64,000 nt of DNA from JBFMFH01 sp040752275 (GTDB lineage: Bacteria; Acidobacteriota; Vicinamibacteria; Vicinamibacterales; JAKQTR01): positions 1 to 64,000 of the forward strand of contig JBFMFH010000007.1 of NCBI GenBank assembly GCA_040752275.1. The letters are read 5' to 3'. The notes beneath the pieces were generated by a model, which saw only the letters and a list, made by a program, of their open reading frames with translations, did no database searches and was not told the origin of the DNA. The translations under genes and the position numbers were made by a program. This document shows positions 42,517 through 50,970 of the stretch, piece after piece. How positions within the stretch are numbered: position 1 is the stretch's first letter; each line of letters starts with the position of its first letter.

Positions 42517-43510
42517 AGGCCTCGCCCCCGGCAGCTCCGGTTGTCAGGAGTCCCTGTTCTTCGAGCCGTCGCACCATCGATACGATCTCCTGCTGGGCCT
42601 GTTCGACGTCGCGCAGCCGGACAGCCCCGAGCATGTCCATGTCCTCCCTGATCAGGCCGGCCGCACGGCTTGACATGTTCTTGAAGAACTTCGCGCGTAT
42701 TTCTTCGGACGCTCCCTTCAGCGCCAGCGTCAGCACCTTCTTGTCGACTTGCTGGGCGATCTCGCGGAGGGCCGAGTCCTCGATGCTCAACAGGTCGTCG
42801 AAGACGAACATGAGGTTCCTGATCGATACGGCCAGTTCGGGTTCGTCGCCCTCGATGCCGCCGAGCACGGACTGCGAGAGGCTCCGGTCCAGGTGGTTGA
42901 GCAATTCCGCGACGGCCCGGGCGCCTCCGGCGGATTCGTGCGTCTCGACGCCCAGCATCTTCAGGCGCTTCTCGAGCACGGATGAGATGCGCCCGAGGAC
43001 GTCCGGCGAGATGTCCTCGACGCTTGCCATCCGCTTCAGCACATCGATCCGCAACGCCTCGGGCAGCCACGCGACGACCTTGGCCGCCTGGGCGGGCTTG
43101 ATGTTGGCGAGGATCAGCGCGATGGTCTGCGGGTGTTCCGTCAGGATGAACTTCGAGAGGTGCTGGGGGTCGGCGTCATCGAAGACCGCGAAGACGGGCT
43201 TGGAATCGCCCAGCTTGACCCGCTCCTGCACCCGGTGCGCGATGTCCGGGGACAGACTCCGGGCAAGGACCTGCTTGACAAACTGGGTTCCGCCGCGCGC
43301 CGAGCGAAGCGGGTCCGCCCACATGGCGTGGAACTCCTCGAGGACTCCCTCGCCCGTCTCCGGCGGCACGGCCTGGAGCCTGGCGAGTTCCTTGGTGATC
43401 GCCGCCACCTCCTGCTCCCCGAGGTGCTGGAAGTAGGTGGCGGTGCTCTCCTGACCGATGAGCAGCGAGAGAATCGCGGCCTTCCTGGCTCCCGATGTCG
43501 ATGCGACCAT
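42506..43510 (-). CDS. fliG: Flagellar motor switch protein FliG
   Basis: FliG forms the rotor ring that meets MotA. The 334-residue protein has the N-terminal FliF-binding domain (KAAILSLLIGQESTATYFQH), the middle-domain EHPQ motif (LTEHPQTIALILANIKPAQA) and the C-terminal torque helix with alternating charges (KNMSSRAAGLIREDMDMLGA, VRLRDVEQAQQEIV). Full length. It lies nine bases after fliF. Confidence 0.97.
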   Translation of the reverse strand: MVASTSGARKAAILSLLIGQESTATYFQHLGEQEVAAITKELARLQAVPPETGEGVLEEFHAMWADPLRSARGGTQFVKQVLARSLSPDIAHRVQERVKLGDSKPVFAVFDDADPQHLSKFILTEHPQTIALILANIKPAQAAKVVAWLPEALRIDVLKRMASVEDISPDVLGRISSVLEKRLKMLGVETHESAGGARAVAELLNHLDRSLSQSVLGGIEGDEPELAVSIRNLMFVFDDLLSIEDSALREIAQQVDKKVLTLALKGASEEIRAKFFKNMSSRAAGLIREDMDMLGAVRLRDVEQAQQEIVSMVRRLEEQGLLTTGAAGGEAYVV

Positions 43511-43519
43511 GACTGCGTC

Positions 43520-45178
43520 CTACTGTGTGTCTTCTTCCAGCCAACTCCGGACGAGATTCGCAGCCCGGGCCGGCTCCTGCTGGGTCAGTAGACCCAGGCG
43601 TCGCGACAGAACGGGGACCTTCGCGTGCTCGCCGAGCCGTGCCACCGACGCAGCGTCGAGTTCCGCCTCGATCGCGCTCTCGAGGTCCTGGATCGTGCGG
43701 GGTAGCGCCGGCACGGCGGTCGTCGAACCGGGCAGCACCGGCGGGACGGCCAGTGCACGTCTCACGGCCGGCCGAACGACCATCAGCATCGCCAGGAGAC
43801 CCAGCAGGAGCACAACCACAAGACGTCCGACCTGGAGGACCTTCGGCGCGTAGCGCTCCCACCACGGCGCCTCCGTGAACTCTCCCTCGCTCGCGCGCTC
43901 GTCGAATGAGAGATTCTCGACTGTCACCTGGTCCCCGCGCGCCGGATCGAGACCGACGGCCGCCGAAACCAAGTTGCCGATCTTCTGGAGGTCCTCAGGA
44001 GTGCGTGGCGTCGGCTTCGATCCTGGAGGCCCTGGTGTCCCTCCCGGAGTGACAGCCGGCTTGTCGTCGACGATCACAGCCACCGACAGCCGCGCGATGT
44101 CGCCGCGCGGCCGCACGGTGTGGCGTACGACTCGGCTGATCTCGTAGTTTGTCGTCTCGGCTGTGCGGGTCCCCGGCGGCGCTCCTTGAGCCGCCTTCGG
44201 TGCGGGCGCTGCGCCGTCCTTCTGGTCGGGCGGGGGGAGGTTCGCGCGGGCGCCGGCAACGCCGCCGCCCATGTTCGCAGACGTGATCTGCCCGTCGCTG
44301 GACGTCTGGCGCCCCCGCACAACGGTGCCGTCGGGATCCCATCGTTCCTCGGTTTGCTCCTCCGATTGCCCGTTCAGCCGCGCCGCCACGTTGACGCGGA
44401 CCCGACCCGCGCCCAGCACGGGCTCCAGCAAGGCGATCACGCGATCCGTGAGTTCGCGCTCGAGCATCAGCTGCCGCTCCATTGACGGCGCCGCGCCGGG
44501 ATGTCCGGCTTCGTCACTTGTTCGCGACAGGGGCCGGCCGTAACTGTCGAGCACCACCACCGCCTCGGGCCGTAGCCCTTCGACGGCGGCCGCAACCAGG
44601 CTTGACACCCCGCTGATGGTGGCGGGCGCGGGCGGGCGGTTGGATCGCAGCTTCAGCACGACCGAGGCGGTCGCCGGCCGCGCCTGCGACTCGAACAGGG
44701 AGTTCTTGGCCGGCGCGATGTGGACCCTGGCGCCCGCGACCTCGGACAGAGTCGAGATGGTCCGTGCCAACTCTCCCTCCAGCGCCCGCCGGTAGTTGAC
44801 CTGTTCGAGGAACTCGGTGGCGCCGAACGACACGTGATCGAAGATCTCGAATCCGATTCGCCCCGATGCCGGCAGGCCTCCCGACGCGAAGTCGAGGCGG
44901 AGTTCGTCGACCCGTCCTTCAGGAACGCGGACTGAGCGGCCGCCGTCGGCCAGCTCGAAGGGCACCTTCCGTGACTTGAGCTGGGACACGACACTCGACG
45001 CGGCCTCGGCGTCGAGGTCCGCGAACAGCAGGACGAACGTCTCCTGCTTCACGAGGTAGGCCGAGCCGACCACCAGTCCGGCGACGGTGACGAACGCCAC
45101 CGCCAGGCTGACGAGCTGGCTGGTGGAGAGGGTCCCGCCGAGTGCCTTGAGGCGCTTGAGCATCGCGTCGAGGTTCAC
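43520..45178 (-). CDS. fliF: Flagellar MS-ring protein FliF
   Basis: The 552-residue MS-ring protein has two membrane helices (SLAVAFVTVAGLVVGSAYLV near the N-terminus; RLVVVLLLGLLAMLMVV near 455). Between them lie ring-building motifs (GRIGFEIFDHVSFGATEFLE, VNYRRALEGELARTISTL). The C-terminal helices bind FliG (DLESAIEAELDAASVARLGE, AANLVRSWLEED). The start is GTG. Length and order fliE-fliF-fliG are standard. Confidence 0.97.
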   Translation of the reverse strand: MNLDAMLKRLKALGGTLSTSQLVSLAVAFVTVAGLVVGSAYLVKQETFVLLFADLDAEAASSVVSQLKSRKVPFELADGGRSVRVPEGRVDELRLDFASGGLPASGRIGFEIFDHVSFGATEFLEQVNYRRALEGELARTISTLSEVAGARVHIAPAKNSLFESQARPATASVVLKLRSNRPPAPATISGVSSLVAAAVEGLRPEAVVVLDSYGRPLSRTSDEAGHPGAAPSMERQLMLERELTDRVIALLEPVLGAGRVRVNVAARLNGQSEEQTEERWDPDGTVVRGRQTSSDGQITSANMGGGVAGARANLPPPDQKDGAAPAPKAAQGAPPGTRTAETTNYEISRVVRHTVRPRGDIARLSVAVIVDDKPAVTPGGTPGPPGSKPTPRTPEDLQKIGNLVSAAVGLDPARGDQVTVENLSFDERASEGEFTEAPWWERYAPKVLQVGRLVVVLLLGLLAMLMVVRPAVRRALAVPPVLPGSTTAVPALPRTIQDLESAIEAELDAASVARLGEHAKVPVLSRRLGLLTQQEPARAANLVRSWLEEDTQ

Positions 45179-45213
45179 GGTGTGTCACACGCTGGGAGAG
45201 CGGTCTGCCTGCA

Positions 45214-45501
45214 TCAGACCGGCATCCGCAAGATGTCCTGGTACGCCTGCACCAGCTTGTTCCGCACTTGCACCGCGAGCTGCAGGTCGAGATCGGCCCG
45301 CTGCAAGGCGATCATGGCTTCGTGCACATCACCCGAGCCGTCCAGCATCCGGCCGATCGCGTCATTGGCGGTCGTGTTGGACGATTCCAGGCGATCCATG
45401 ATCCGGTTGAGGGTGTCGCCGAACGCGGCCGGCGATCCCGAGTGGAGCGCAGGCACCGGTACGGCCCCGGTCGTGGGCGAGGCAACTGGATTGATGGCCA
45501 T
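45214..45501 (-). CDS. fliE: Flagellar hook-basal body protein FliE
   Basis: The 95-residue adapter joins the MS-ring to the rod. Its C-terminal half is diagnostic (GDVHEAMIALQRADLDLQLA, VQVRNKLVQAYQDILRMPV). The ATG at 45501 has GAGG seven bases upstream; a GTG at 45513 overlapping the flgC stop is an alternative. It lies between flgC and fliF. Confidence 0.94.
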   Translation of the reverse strand: MAINPVASPTTGAVPVPALHSGSPAAFGDTLNRIMDRLESSNTTANDAIGRMLDGSGDVHEAMIALQRADLDLQLAVQVRNKLVQAYQDILRMPV

Positions 45502-45509
45502 CGGTGACC

Positions 45510-45938
45510 TCACGTGCGGGCGAGCTCGAGTGCCCGCTGAATCATGTCGCGAATGATGTTGATGGCGGCGAGGTTGGCCTGATACGCACGCGACGCGCCG
45601 ATGACATCGACCATCTCCTCGCTCGTATCGATGTTCGGGATCCTGACCCAGCCGTCTTCGTCGGCGTCCGGGTGGGTCGGCTCGTACCGCATCTCGAACC
45701 GGGAGTCGTCCTGCCGGATGTCGGCGACCCGCACGCCGATCGCCTGACCCAGCGCACCATCGAAACCGCTCGACGCGTCGGGGGCGAGGACGACCTGGCG
45801 CCGCCGGTACGGCCCGCCGTCGGGCCCCCGTGTCGATTCGGCGTTCGCGATGTTCGAGACCGCGACCTCGACGCGGGTCCGTTCGGCCGCAAGCGCGCTG
45901 GCACTGGCGTTGATGGCCGCTGCAAGGGTCGATGGCAT
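45510..45938 (-). CDS. flgC: Flagellar proximal rod protein FlgC
   Basis: The 142-residue rod protein has the paired motifs VAVSNIANAESTRGPDGGPY-like near the N-terminus, RRRQVVL, and the C-terminal helix (EEMVDVIGASRAYQANLAAI). The ATG at 45938 has AAGGACGG upstream; a GTG two codons earlier overlaps the flgB stop. It follows flgB and precedes fliE. Confidence 0.95.
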   Translation of the reverse strand: MPSTLAAAINASASALAAERTRVEVAVSNIANAESTRGPDGGPYRRRQVVLAPDASSGFDGALGQAIGVRVADIRQDDSRFEMRYEPTHPDADEDGWVRIPNIDTSEEMVDVIGASRAYQANLAAINIIRDMIQRALELART

Positions 45939-45940
45939 GG

Positions 45941-46357
45941 TCACCGTCCTTCGTTGATGGCGTAGCGCAGGAGCTTGAACTTGGCGGCGAGCGCGGTTTG
46001 CGCCTGCGCGAAGTCGCCCGCCGCGCGTCCCATCGCGAGGAGTTCGCGCTCGAGCTGCACGGTGTTGCCGTCTCGCTGGGCCTGACCGTCTGCGATTTCC
46101 CGGATCCGAACCCCGCTCCCGGCCTGCTCGTCTCCTCCGCCGTCCGGGCCTGCCAGGTGCCCGGGATCGGCGCCGGCCAGTCGGAGCGCTCCTCCGAGAT
46201 GGCGGTCGAGCGTCACCTCGAAGTCCACCTCCCTGGCCTTATAGCCTGGCGTGTTCAGATTGGCGATGTTCGAGGCGGCCACCATCTCGCGTGCCGCCGC
46301 CACACTCATGTGGCGCCGAAGGGTCTCAACCACGGCCGCGTCGTCGAGTCGGTTCAC
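45941..46357 (-). CDS. flgB: Flagellar proximal rod protein FlgB
   Basis: The 138-residue rod protein carries MVAASNIANLNTPGYKAREV, NTVQLERELLAMGRAAGDF and a C-terminal helix with YAINEGR, all typical of FlgB. The start is GTG with GAGG seven bases upstream. It heads the largest flagellar unit; a near-consensus sigma-54 promoter lies 60 bp upstream. Confidence 0.95.
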   Translation of the reverse strand: MNRLDDAAVVETLRRHMSVAAAREMVAASNIANLNTPGYKAREVDFEVTLDRHLGGALRLAGADPGHLAGPDGGGDEQAGSGVRIREIADGQAQRDGNTVQLERELLAMGRAAGDFAQAQTALAAKFKLLRYAINEGR

Positions 46358-46416
46358 AGGACACCTCGCTGCGCTTGAGGCTCAGGACGGCATTCCGACC
46401 GCCGGCGAAGCTCCGA

Positions 46417-46432
46417 AGCAAGGCGGATGCCA
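46417..46432 (-). promoter_or_regulatory. Sigma-54 promoter of the flgB unit
   Basis: On the minus strand TGGCATCCGCCTTGCT matches TGGCACG-N4-TTGCW at all but two positions, with invariant GG and GC spaced correctly. The predicted start near 46406 gives a leader of about 50 nt for flgB. Confidence 0.75.
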
Positions 46433-46567
46433 TGCAGGTGGCGGGGCTCCTGGCTGGTAGTGGCCTACATATTCGGGATTGCGTCCTTTGGGACGCCTGG
46501 GTAGGAAGCTGACAGGCGGTCGGATTACCGGCCGCCTGGACGGTCGTTCGTCGGCTCTCTGGCGTAG

Positions 46568-46846
46568 CTAGGCAATGACCACGGCCGCCGCCGACCCCGT
46601 CGCGTGGGCCCCCTTGACAACCTCGAACCCGCCGAGCACCGGCAGTTCGACGTCGACGGACATCGGGCCGAAGGCGGACGGCCTGCGCTCGACCGCCAAC
46701 AGGGCCGCTCGTCCGTCACCGGCGGTCGCTACCTCGAGGCCGTGGTTTCTGAGGTGTTCGGCGAGCCCCTCTCGGAGCTCTGCCTCATCATCGACGACGA
46801 GAGCGCGACCAACCGAGGCCAGGGCCGACTGAGATGGCATCAACAT
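46568..46846 (-). CDS. Truncated response-regulator receiver protein
   Basis: The 92-residue protein is the first four-fifths of a receiver domain: the acidic pair Asp19-Asp20 (ALVVDDEAELREGLAEHL), the phospho-acceptor Asp65 (VDVELP) and GGFEVV. It stops after the fourth strand (AAVVIA), before the Lys motif and last helix. Either it is a decaying gene or a minimal phosphate sink. It is divergent from the NtrC-family gene, sharing a 77-bp gap. It lies between that regulator and the flgB unit. Confidence 0.65.
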   Translation of the reverse strand: MLMPSQSALASVGRALVVDDEAELREGLAEHLRNHGLEVATAGDGRAALLAVERRPSAFGPMSVDVELPVLGGFEVVKGAHATGSAAAVVIA

Positions 46847-46874
46847 TGCTGGACAGGTGCGTCAGCGTTCCGTC

Positions 46875-46903
46875 TTGACGGATAATCGACATCCTGGTCG
46901 AAT
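46875..46903 (+). promoter_or_regulatory. Sigma-70-type promoter of the NtrC-family gene
   Basis: TTGACG (46875-46880), a 17-bp spacer and TCGAAT (46898-46903) resemble a housekeeping promoter. It would start transcription just before the regulator's Shine-Dalgarno (GGAAGAG). This fits a regulator made constitutively at the top of a cascade. Confidence 0.4.
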
Positions 46904-46923
46904 AGTTGAGCAACGGAAGAGCC

Positions 46924-48330
46924 ATGGCAACCTCGCAGCAGCCCAGCGTGCTCGTGGTCGAGGACGAAACAGATTTTCGCGAACTGCTCGGCGAATCCTT
47001 GACGGGCGACGGCTATCGGCCCACGCTTGCGGCGTCGGGCCGGGAGGCACTCGAGGCACTCGCGGCTTTTGCCTACGATGCTTGCGTCGTTGACCTTCGC
47101 CTGCCGGATGCGGACGGCATCGACGTGCTGCGGTCGGCTGTCGAGCGTTATCCCAGTATCCTCGCCCTGGTCGTGACGGGCTATGGGGGAGTGGCCGAAG
47201 CGGTCACGGCGATGAAGGAGGGGGCCGTCGACTTTCTCTGCAAGCCGTTTCAGCTATCCCAGGTGTCCCGTGTCCTCAACGGCGCCTTCGAGCGGCGGCG
47301 CCTGCGCGAGGAGAACGCGGAGCTGCGGGCGCAGCTTGGCGACGTGAACCGCGTGTCCGACATCATCGGGACGAGCCCGGCCATGCGGCAGGTGTTCGAG
47401 ACGATCGACGCGGTCAGCCGCATGAACAGCACCGTGCTGATTCACGGCGAGACGGGAACGGGCAAGGAGCTGGTCGCGCGCACGATTCACCTCAACAGCT
47501 CTCGAGCCGAACATCGCTTCGTGGCGTTCAACGCAGCGGCAATCCCGGAGCACCTGGCGGAGGCCGAGCTGTTCGGACATGCGAAGGGCGCCTTCACCGG
47601 TGCGGTCGGCTCCCGCGCCGGCCGGTTCGAGCTGGCTCACCGAGGCACGCTGTTCATCGACGAGATTGGGCTCATGCCGCTGCCCTTGCAGGCCAAGCTG
47701 CTGCGGGCCCTCCAGGAGCGCGAGTTCGAGCGTGTCGGCGATCCGCATCCCATCAAGTTCGATGCGCGCATCCTGGCCGCCACCAATGCCGACTTGCGCA
47801 GGCTCGTGCAGGACGGGGTGTTCAGAGAAGACCTGTACTACCGCGTCAACGTCGTGCCCATTACCCTCCCGCCTCTGCGCGAGCGGGTCGAGGACATTCC
47901 CGTGCTGGCCAGGCACTTCGTCCAGAAGTGCTCGAAAGCCAACAATCTGCCCGTCAAGACCCTCTCCCAGGAAGTGCTTCGCGCGTTGATGGCCGCACCC
48001 TGGCCGGGCAACATCCGCCAGCTCGAGAACGCCATCGAGCACGCGGTCGCCATGTCGGGGAGCGAGCGGGAGATCCCAGCCAAGGCGCTGCCGCACGACA
48101 TCTCCGGTGGTGCGGACCAGATCCTGGTCAATCCGCGCGCGTTCCCGGAGGATGGCGTGGATTTCTCGGCGACCGTGTCGCAGTTCGAGAAGGAGATCAT
48201 CCTGCAGTGCCTCAAGCGGACCGGGGGCAACAAGCGTCAGGCGGCCCGTCTGCTCAAGCTCAGCCGGACGACCTTCCTCGACAAGCTCCACCGCCTCAAC
48301 GTCGACGTGAGCGCAGGGTCCGTGGCCTGA
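46924..48330 (+). CDS. NtrC-family sigma-54 activator (FlgR/FlrC-like)
   Basis: The 468-residue protein has a receiver domain with phospho-acceptor Asp57 (VVDLRLPDADG) and Lys107, a linker helix, and an AAA+ domain with Walker A GETGTGKE (175-182). The sigma-54-contact loop GAFTGA (222-227) and a Fis-type helix-turn-helix at the end (GGNKRQAARLLKLSRTTFLD) follow. It is a phosphorylation-controlled enhancer-binding protein. Position beside the flgB unit, which has a sigma-54 promoter, makes it the probable master flagellar activator. The ATG at 46924 gives the normal N-terminus. The nearby histidine kinase is the likely partner. Confidence 0.93.
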   Translation: MATSQQPSVLVVEDETDFRELLGESLTGDGYRPTLAASGREALEALAAFAYDACVVDLRLPDADGIDVLRSAVERYPSILALVVTGYGGVAEAVTAMKEGAVDFLCKPFQLSQVSRVLNGAFERRRLREENAELRAQLGDVNRVSDIIGTSPAMRQVFETIDAVSRMNSTVLIHGETGTGKELVARTIHLNSSRAEHRFVAFNAAAIPEHLAEAELFGHAKGAFTGAVGSRAGRFELAHRGTLFIDEIGLMPLPLQAKLLRALQEREFERVGDPHPIKFDARILAATNADLRRLVQDGVFREDLYYRVNVVPITLPPLRERVEDIPVLARHFVQKCSKANNLPVKTLSQEVLRALMAAPWPGNIRQLENAIEHAVAMSGSEREIPAKALPHDISGGADQILVNPRAFPEDGVDFSATVSQFEKEIILQCLKRTGGNKRQAARLLKLSRTTFLDKLHRLNVDVSAGSVA

Positions 48331-48393
48331 CGCGCCGGTGAGGCGCGGCACCTCAAGTGGGCGGGCCGGCAGCCGATTACCGAGACGAGGAGG

Positions 48394-49491
48394 GTGCCGC
48401 AGCCCGTGGCGTCGAGGGTGGTTCAGCTCGAACTCAGCCAGAGCCCGTGGGCGTACCGGGCGCGTGCCTTGCTCGGGCTCTCGGACCGGCTCCTCGCGGC
48501 CCTGTCTGACAACGTGCCCGACCCGTCAGCCCGCCGGTCTGACACGTTTCGAGATCGTATCGCCCATTGGCGTCGCGCCCTTCAACTCGAAGACGACCCC
48601 GATTCACTGGCCTCGCTCGCAAAGGATGTCGCGGCCGACTGCCTCGTCCTGCTCGGCCGGACACGGCAGGAGCGGGCGGATCGCGAAGCCGAGGTGGCGG
48701 AACTGGCCGAGTTGGTTCGGGGTGTGCTCGACACGCTGAAGGGACACGCGCGAACCTATGAGGCGGAGTTCGCCAGGTCGGCGACGAACATGGAGAGGAT
48801 CGTCGCGCTTCAGGACATCCGGGAACTGAAGCGGCAGCTGTCGCATGAAGTGGAGGAGTTGAAGCAATCTGCGTCGCGCAGGCAGCAGGCGGATGAGAAG
48901 CGGCTGGAGCACCTGACTTCGCGCGTCGAGGCTCTCGAGATCAGTCTCCACCAGGCGAAGCTCGAAGCCGCGACCGACTCCCTGACGGGCATCCTGAACC
49001 GGGGAGCGTTCGAAGTAGCGATGCGCGAGTGGATCCCGAAGGCGCAGGGGACCGGTCGGGGCTTCGCCGTTGCGCTGGCGGACCTCGACAACTTCAAGGC
49101 CATCAACGACCGGCACGGCCACCAGGTCGGGGACCGGGTACTGGTCGCGGCCGTGCTCCGGCTGAAGACCTGCCTCGGGGAGAGTGACCAGTTGTTCCGC
49201 TACGGCGGAGAGGAGTTCGCGGTGCTCTTCGTCAACCCGTCGGCCGCCAACGCGCGCGCCCGGCTGACGGACGTGCTGAAGGGCCTGGCTCCGGCCTACG
49301 AGTACCAGAACGGGGACACGACGTGCCGCGTGTCCTTCACCTTCAGTGCGGGCGTAACCGCCTTCGAGGAGGGGGACACGTACGAATCGCTCGTCCACCG
49401 CGCCGACGAGGCTCTCTACGAGGCCAAGCGTCGAGGCAAACGGCGGGTCGAGGTCCGCGCGACGTCCCTCCTTCGGTCGCTCATCGGCTGA
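48394..49491 (+). CDS. Diguanylate cyclase (GGDEF) with coiled-coil N-terminus
   Basis: The 365-residue protein makes c-di-GMP. The GGDEF domain (about 190-355) has the metal-binding Asp230 (ALADLDNFKAIND) and the active site GGEEF at 271-275. The inhibitory I-site position reads G-E-S-D (262-265) where RxxD is usual, so product inhibition is probably lost. The first 185 residues are helical, with a coiled coil near 135-190, and match no known sensor. Start uncertain: GTG at 48394 abuts AGGAGG, so GTG at 48406 may be used. No signal or membrane helix; cytosolic. Confidence 0.9.
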   Translation: MPQPVASRVVQLELSQSPWAYRARALLGLSDRLLAALSDNVPDPSARRSDTFRDRIAHWRRALQLEDDPDSLASLAKDVAADCLVLLGRTRQERADREAEVAELAELVRGVLDTLKGHARTYEAEFARSATNMERIVALQDIRELKRQLSHEVEELKQSASRRQQADEKRLEHLTSRVEALEISLHQAKLEAATDSLTGILNRGAFEVAMREWIPKAQGTGRGFAVALADLDNFKAINDRHGHQVGDRVLVAAVLRLKTCLGESDQLFRYGGEEFAVLFVNPSAANARARLTDVLKGLAPAYEYQNGDTTCRVSFTFSAGVTAFEEGDTYESLVHRADEALYEAKRRGKRRVEVRATSLLRSLIG

Positions 49492-49512
49492 CGAGCAGTC
49501 CCGGCCGACGCC

Positions 49513-50250
49513 TCACGCATCGGCTGAAAGGACCATGCGGAAGCAAGCGCCTCGATCGTCGAGGCCAGGACCGTCCGACAACATCAGCGCGCCGCCGGCC
49601 GCCTCGACGAGCGTCCGAGCAACGCTCAGGCCGAGGCCCACGGTCGCGCCGGGACGATTGGTCGTGAAGAACGGCATGAAGATCGCATCCCTGAGCTCGT
49701 CCGGAACGCCGGGGCCGTTGTCTGCCACCGACACGACGACTGAGCCCTTGCGCCGCACCGCGTCGATGGAGAGGCGGGGTCTGGGACGGCCGGTAAGGGC
49801 CTGCTCCGCGTTCAGGATCAGGTTCATGAGGGCCTGGCCAAGCGCCCGAGGGGTAATCGCCGCGACGGCGCCCGCGCCTTCCACGGCAACCTCATGGCCG
49901 ATGCCGGCCCTCGAGAGATCGTAATCCCGGAGCGTCATCACCCGTTCAGCTACGTGAGCGACGTCGGTGCGGCCGGGACCGTCGTCTCCCTCTCTCCCCA
50001 ACCAGGACAGGTGTTGGGTGATGACACTGGCTCTGAACGCCTGATCGGAGATGCGCTCCACGCGCCTTCCGACTTCGTCGGCGAGATGGGCTCGCTGTCC
50101 AAGAAGTTCGGCGTGGCTGCCGATCGCCTGGAGGATGTTGTTGAGCGAATGAACCGTGCCACGCAGAACCGCGCCAACGAGCGCCGACCGGTTCAGGCGC
50201 TCGAGGTGCTCAGGTGAGAGCCCTGCGGGGGTAAGGGGTTTCCACTCCAA
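49513..50250 (-). CDS. NtrB-like cytosolic histidine kinase
   Basis: The 245-residue kinase has a dimerisation/phospho-acceptor helix with His34 (GTVHSLNNILQAIGSHAELL), as in NtrB-type kinases. The ATPase domain has N box NLILNAEQAL, G1 VADNGPGVP, F box MPFFTTN and G2 VGLGLSVA. No sensor domain or membrane segment is present, so input must come from a partner. It is convergent with the GGDEF gene and 1.2 kb from the NtrC-family gene, forming a likely FlgS-FlgR-type pair. The start codon appears to be TTG with a weak ribosome-binding site. Confidence 0.85.
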   Translation of the reverse strand: MEWKPLTPAGLSPEHLERLNRSALVGAVLRGTVHSLNNILQAIGSHAELLGQRAHLADEVGRRVERISDQAFRASVITQHLSWLGREGDDGPGRTDVAHVAERVMTLRDYDLSRAGIGHEVAVEGAGAVAAITPRALGQALMNLILNAEQALTGRPRPRLSIDAVRRKGSVVVSVADNGPGVPDELRDAIFMPFFTTNRPGATVGLGLSVARTLVEAAGGALMLSDGPGLDDRGACFRMVLSADA

Positions 50251-50688
50251 TGGCCGAACGTTCCCGCCTCGGAAACACCGAATCTACAGTCAGTGTCAAG
50301 CAAGATCAACGGGCAGTGCACGGAAGACGTCGCGCACGACCATCGGGAGGCGGGGGGATCCTAGATCAAGAAGGTCGTCTGCGTCCACAGCTTCTGACAC
50401 CGCTGGACACCGCTGCTCCACACGGCTGTATGCCAGTCTGCGTCCACCGACGTGCAGGTGTCGCGGCAGCGTCAGGACCGGTGTCCCGCTACCGTGGAGC
50501 GTGGCATCAGTCCCGGCGCGCGGTGCCCGGATGGCAACGCGCGACGACCGCGAATACGGGGAGTGTTCAGGGGAGCAGCGACGCAGTCAGCCCCGCGTCC
50601 CCGACGCAGCTCCCGCGTTGGGGTGGAGCCTGGATGCCCCGCCCGGGGAGGATGTCGCGAACCACGGTAACGGGACTCTAGAGCTGCT
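50251..50688. other. 438-bp gap with no recognised gene
   Basis: This region lies between the kinase start and the 3' end of the microcompartment operon. Frames that cross it have no ribosome-binding site or family motif. Apart from a double CTCTAGAG palindrome at its right edge I see nothing in it. It must hold the kinase promoter, which I could not define. Confidence 0.5.
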
Positions 50689-50694
50689 CTAGAG
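50676..50694. repeat. Two CTCTAGAG palindromes separated by CTG
   Basis: CTCTAGAG at 50676-50683 and again at 50687-50694; each is self-complementary and the pair also forms a short hairpin. It overlaps the stop codon of the last microcompartment gene and might end that transcript. Confidence 0.45.
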
Positions 50695-50970
50695 CGGGAT
50701 AGCCCTGGAGGTGACCTCGTCGATGATGCCGATGATGACGGAGCGCACGGGGGCCGTGGCCGAATCGAAGACCTGACGGGCGCTGTTGCCCTCGTCGACC
50801 ACGAGGACGCGCTCGCCGACACCGGCGTCGACGACATCCACGGCGATGACGTAGTCGGCCAGCGCCGTGCCGTCAGGCGCTGTGCGCTCGACGACCATCA
50901 GCTTGCGGGCGTCGTAGAACGGATGGTTGATGGTGGAGGTGATGGTCCCCACCACGCGGCCCAGGATCAT
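50689..50970 (-). CDS. Microcompartment vertex protein, EutN/CcmL family (1)
   Basis: The 93-residue protein caps shell vertices as a pentamer. It starts MILGRVVGTITSTINHPFYD, continues with KLMVVERTAPDGTALADYVI and DVVDAGVGERVLVVDEGNSA, and ends IIGIIDEV, all family hallmarks. The ATG overlaps the end of the preceding pentamer gene (ATGA). The 14 nt before the start (CCCGGGGGCGAAGC) are identical to those before pentamer 2, suggesting tandem duplication. Last gene of the operon. Confidence 0.92.
   Translation of the reverse strand: MILGRVVGTITSTINHPFYDARKLMVVERTAPDGTALADYVIAVDVVDAGVGERVLVVDEGNSARQVFDSATAPVRSVIIGIIDEVTSRAIPL

Noticed and set aside
50251..50681. Frames of 120-180 codons in the gap before the shell operon
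   Set aside because: No ribosome-binding sites, Arg/Pro-rich noise composition, and several frames overlap each other equally well.
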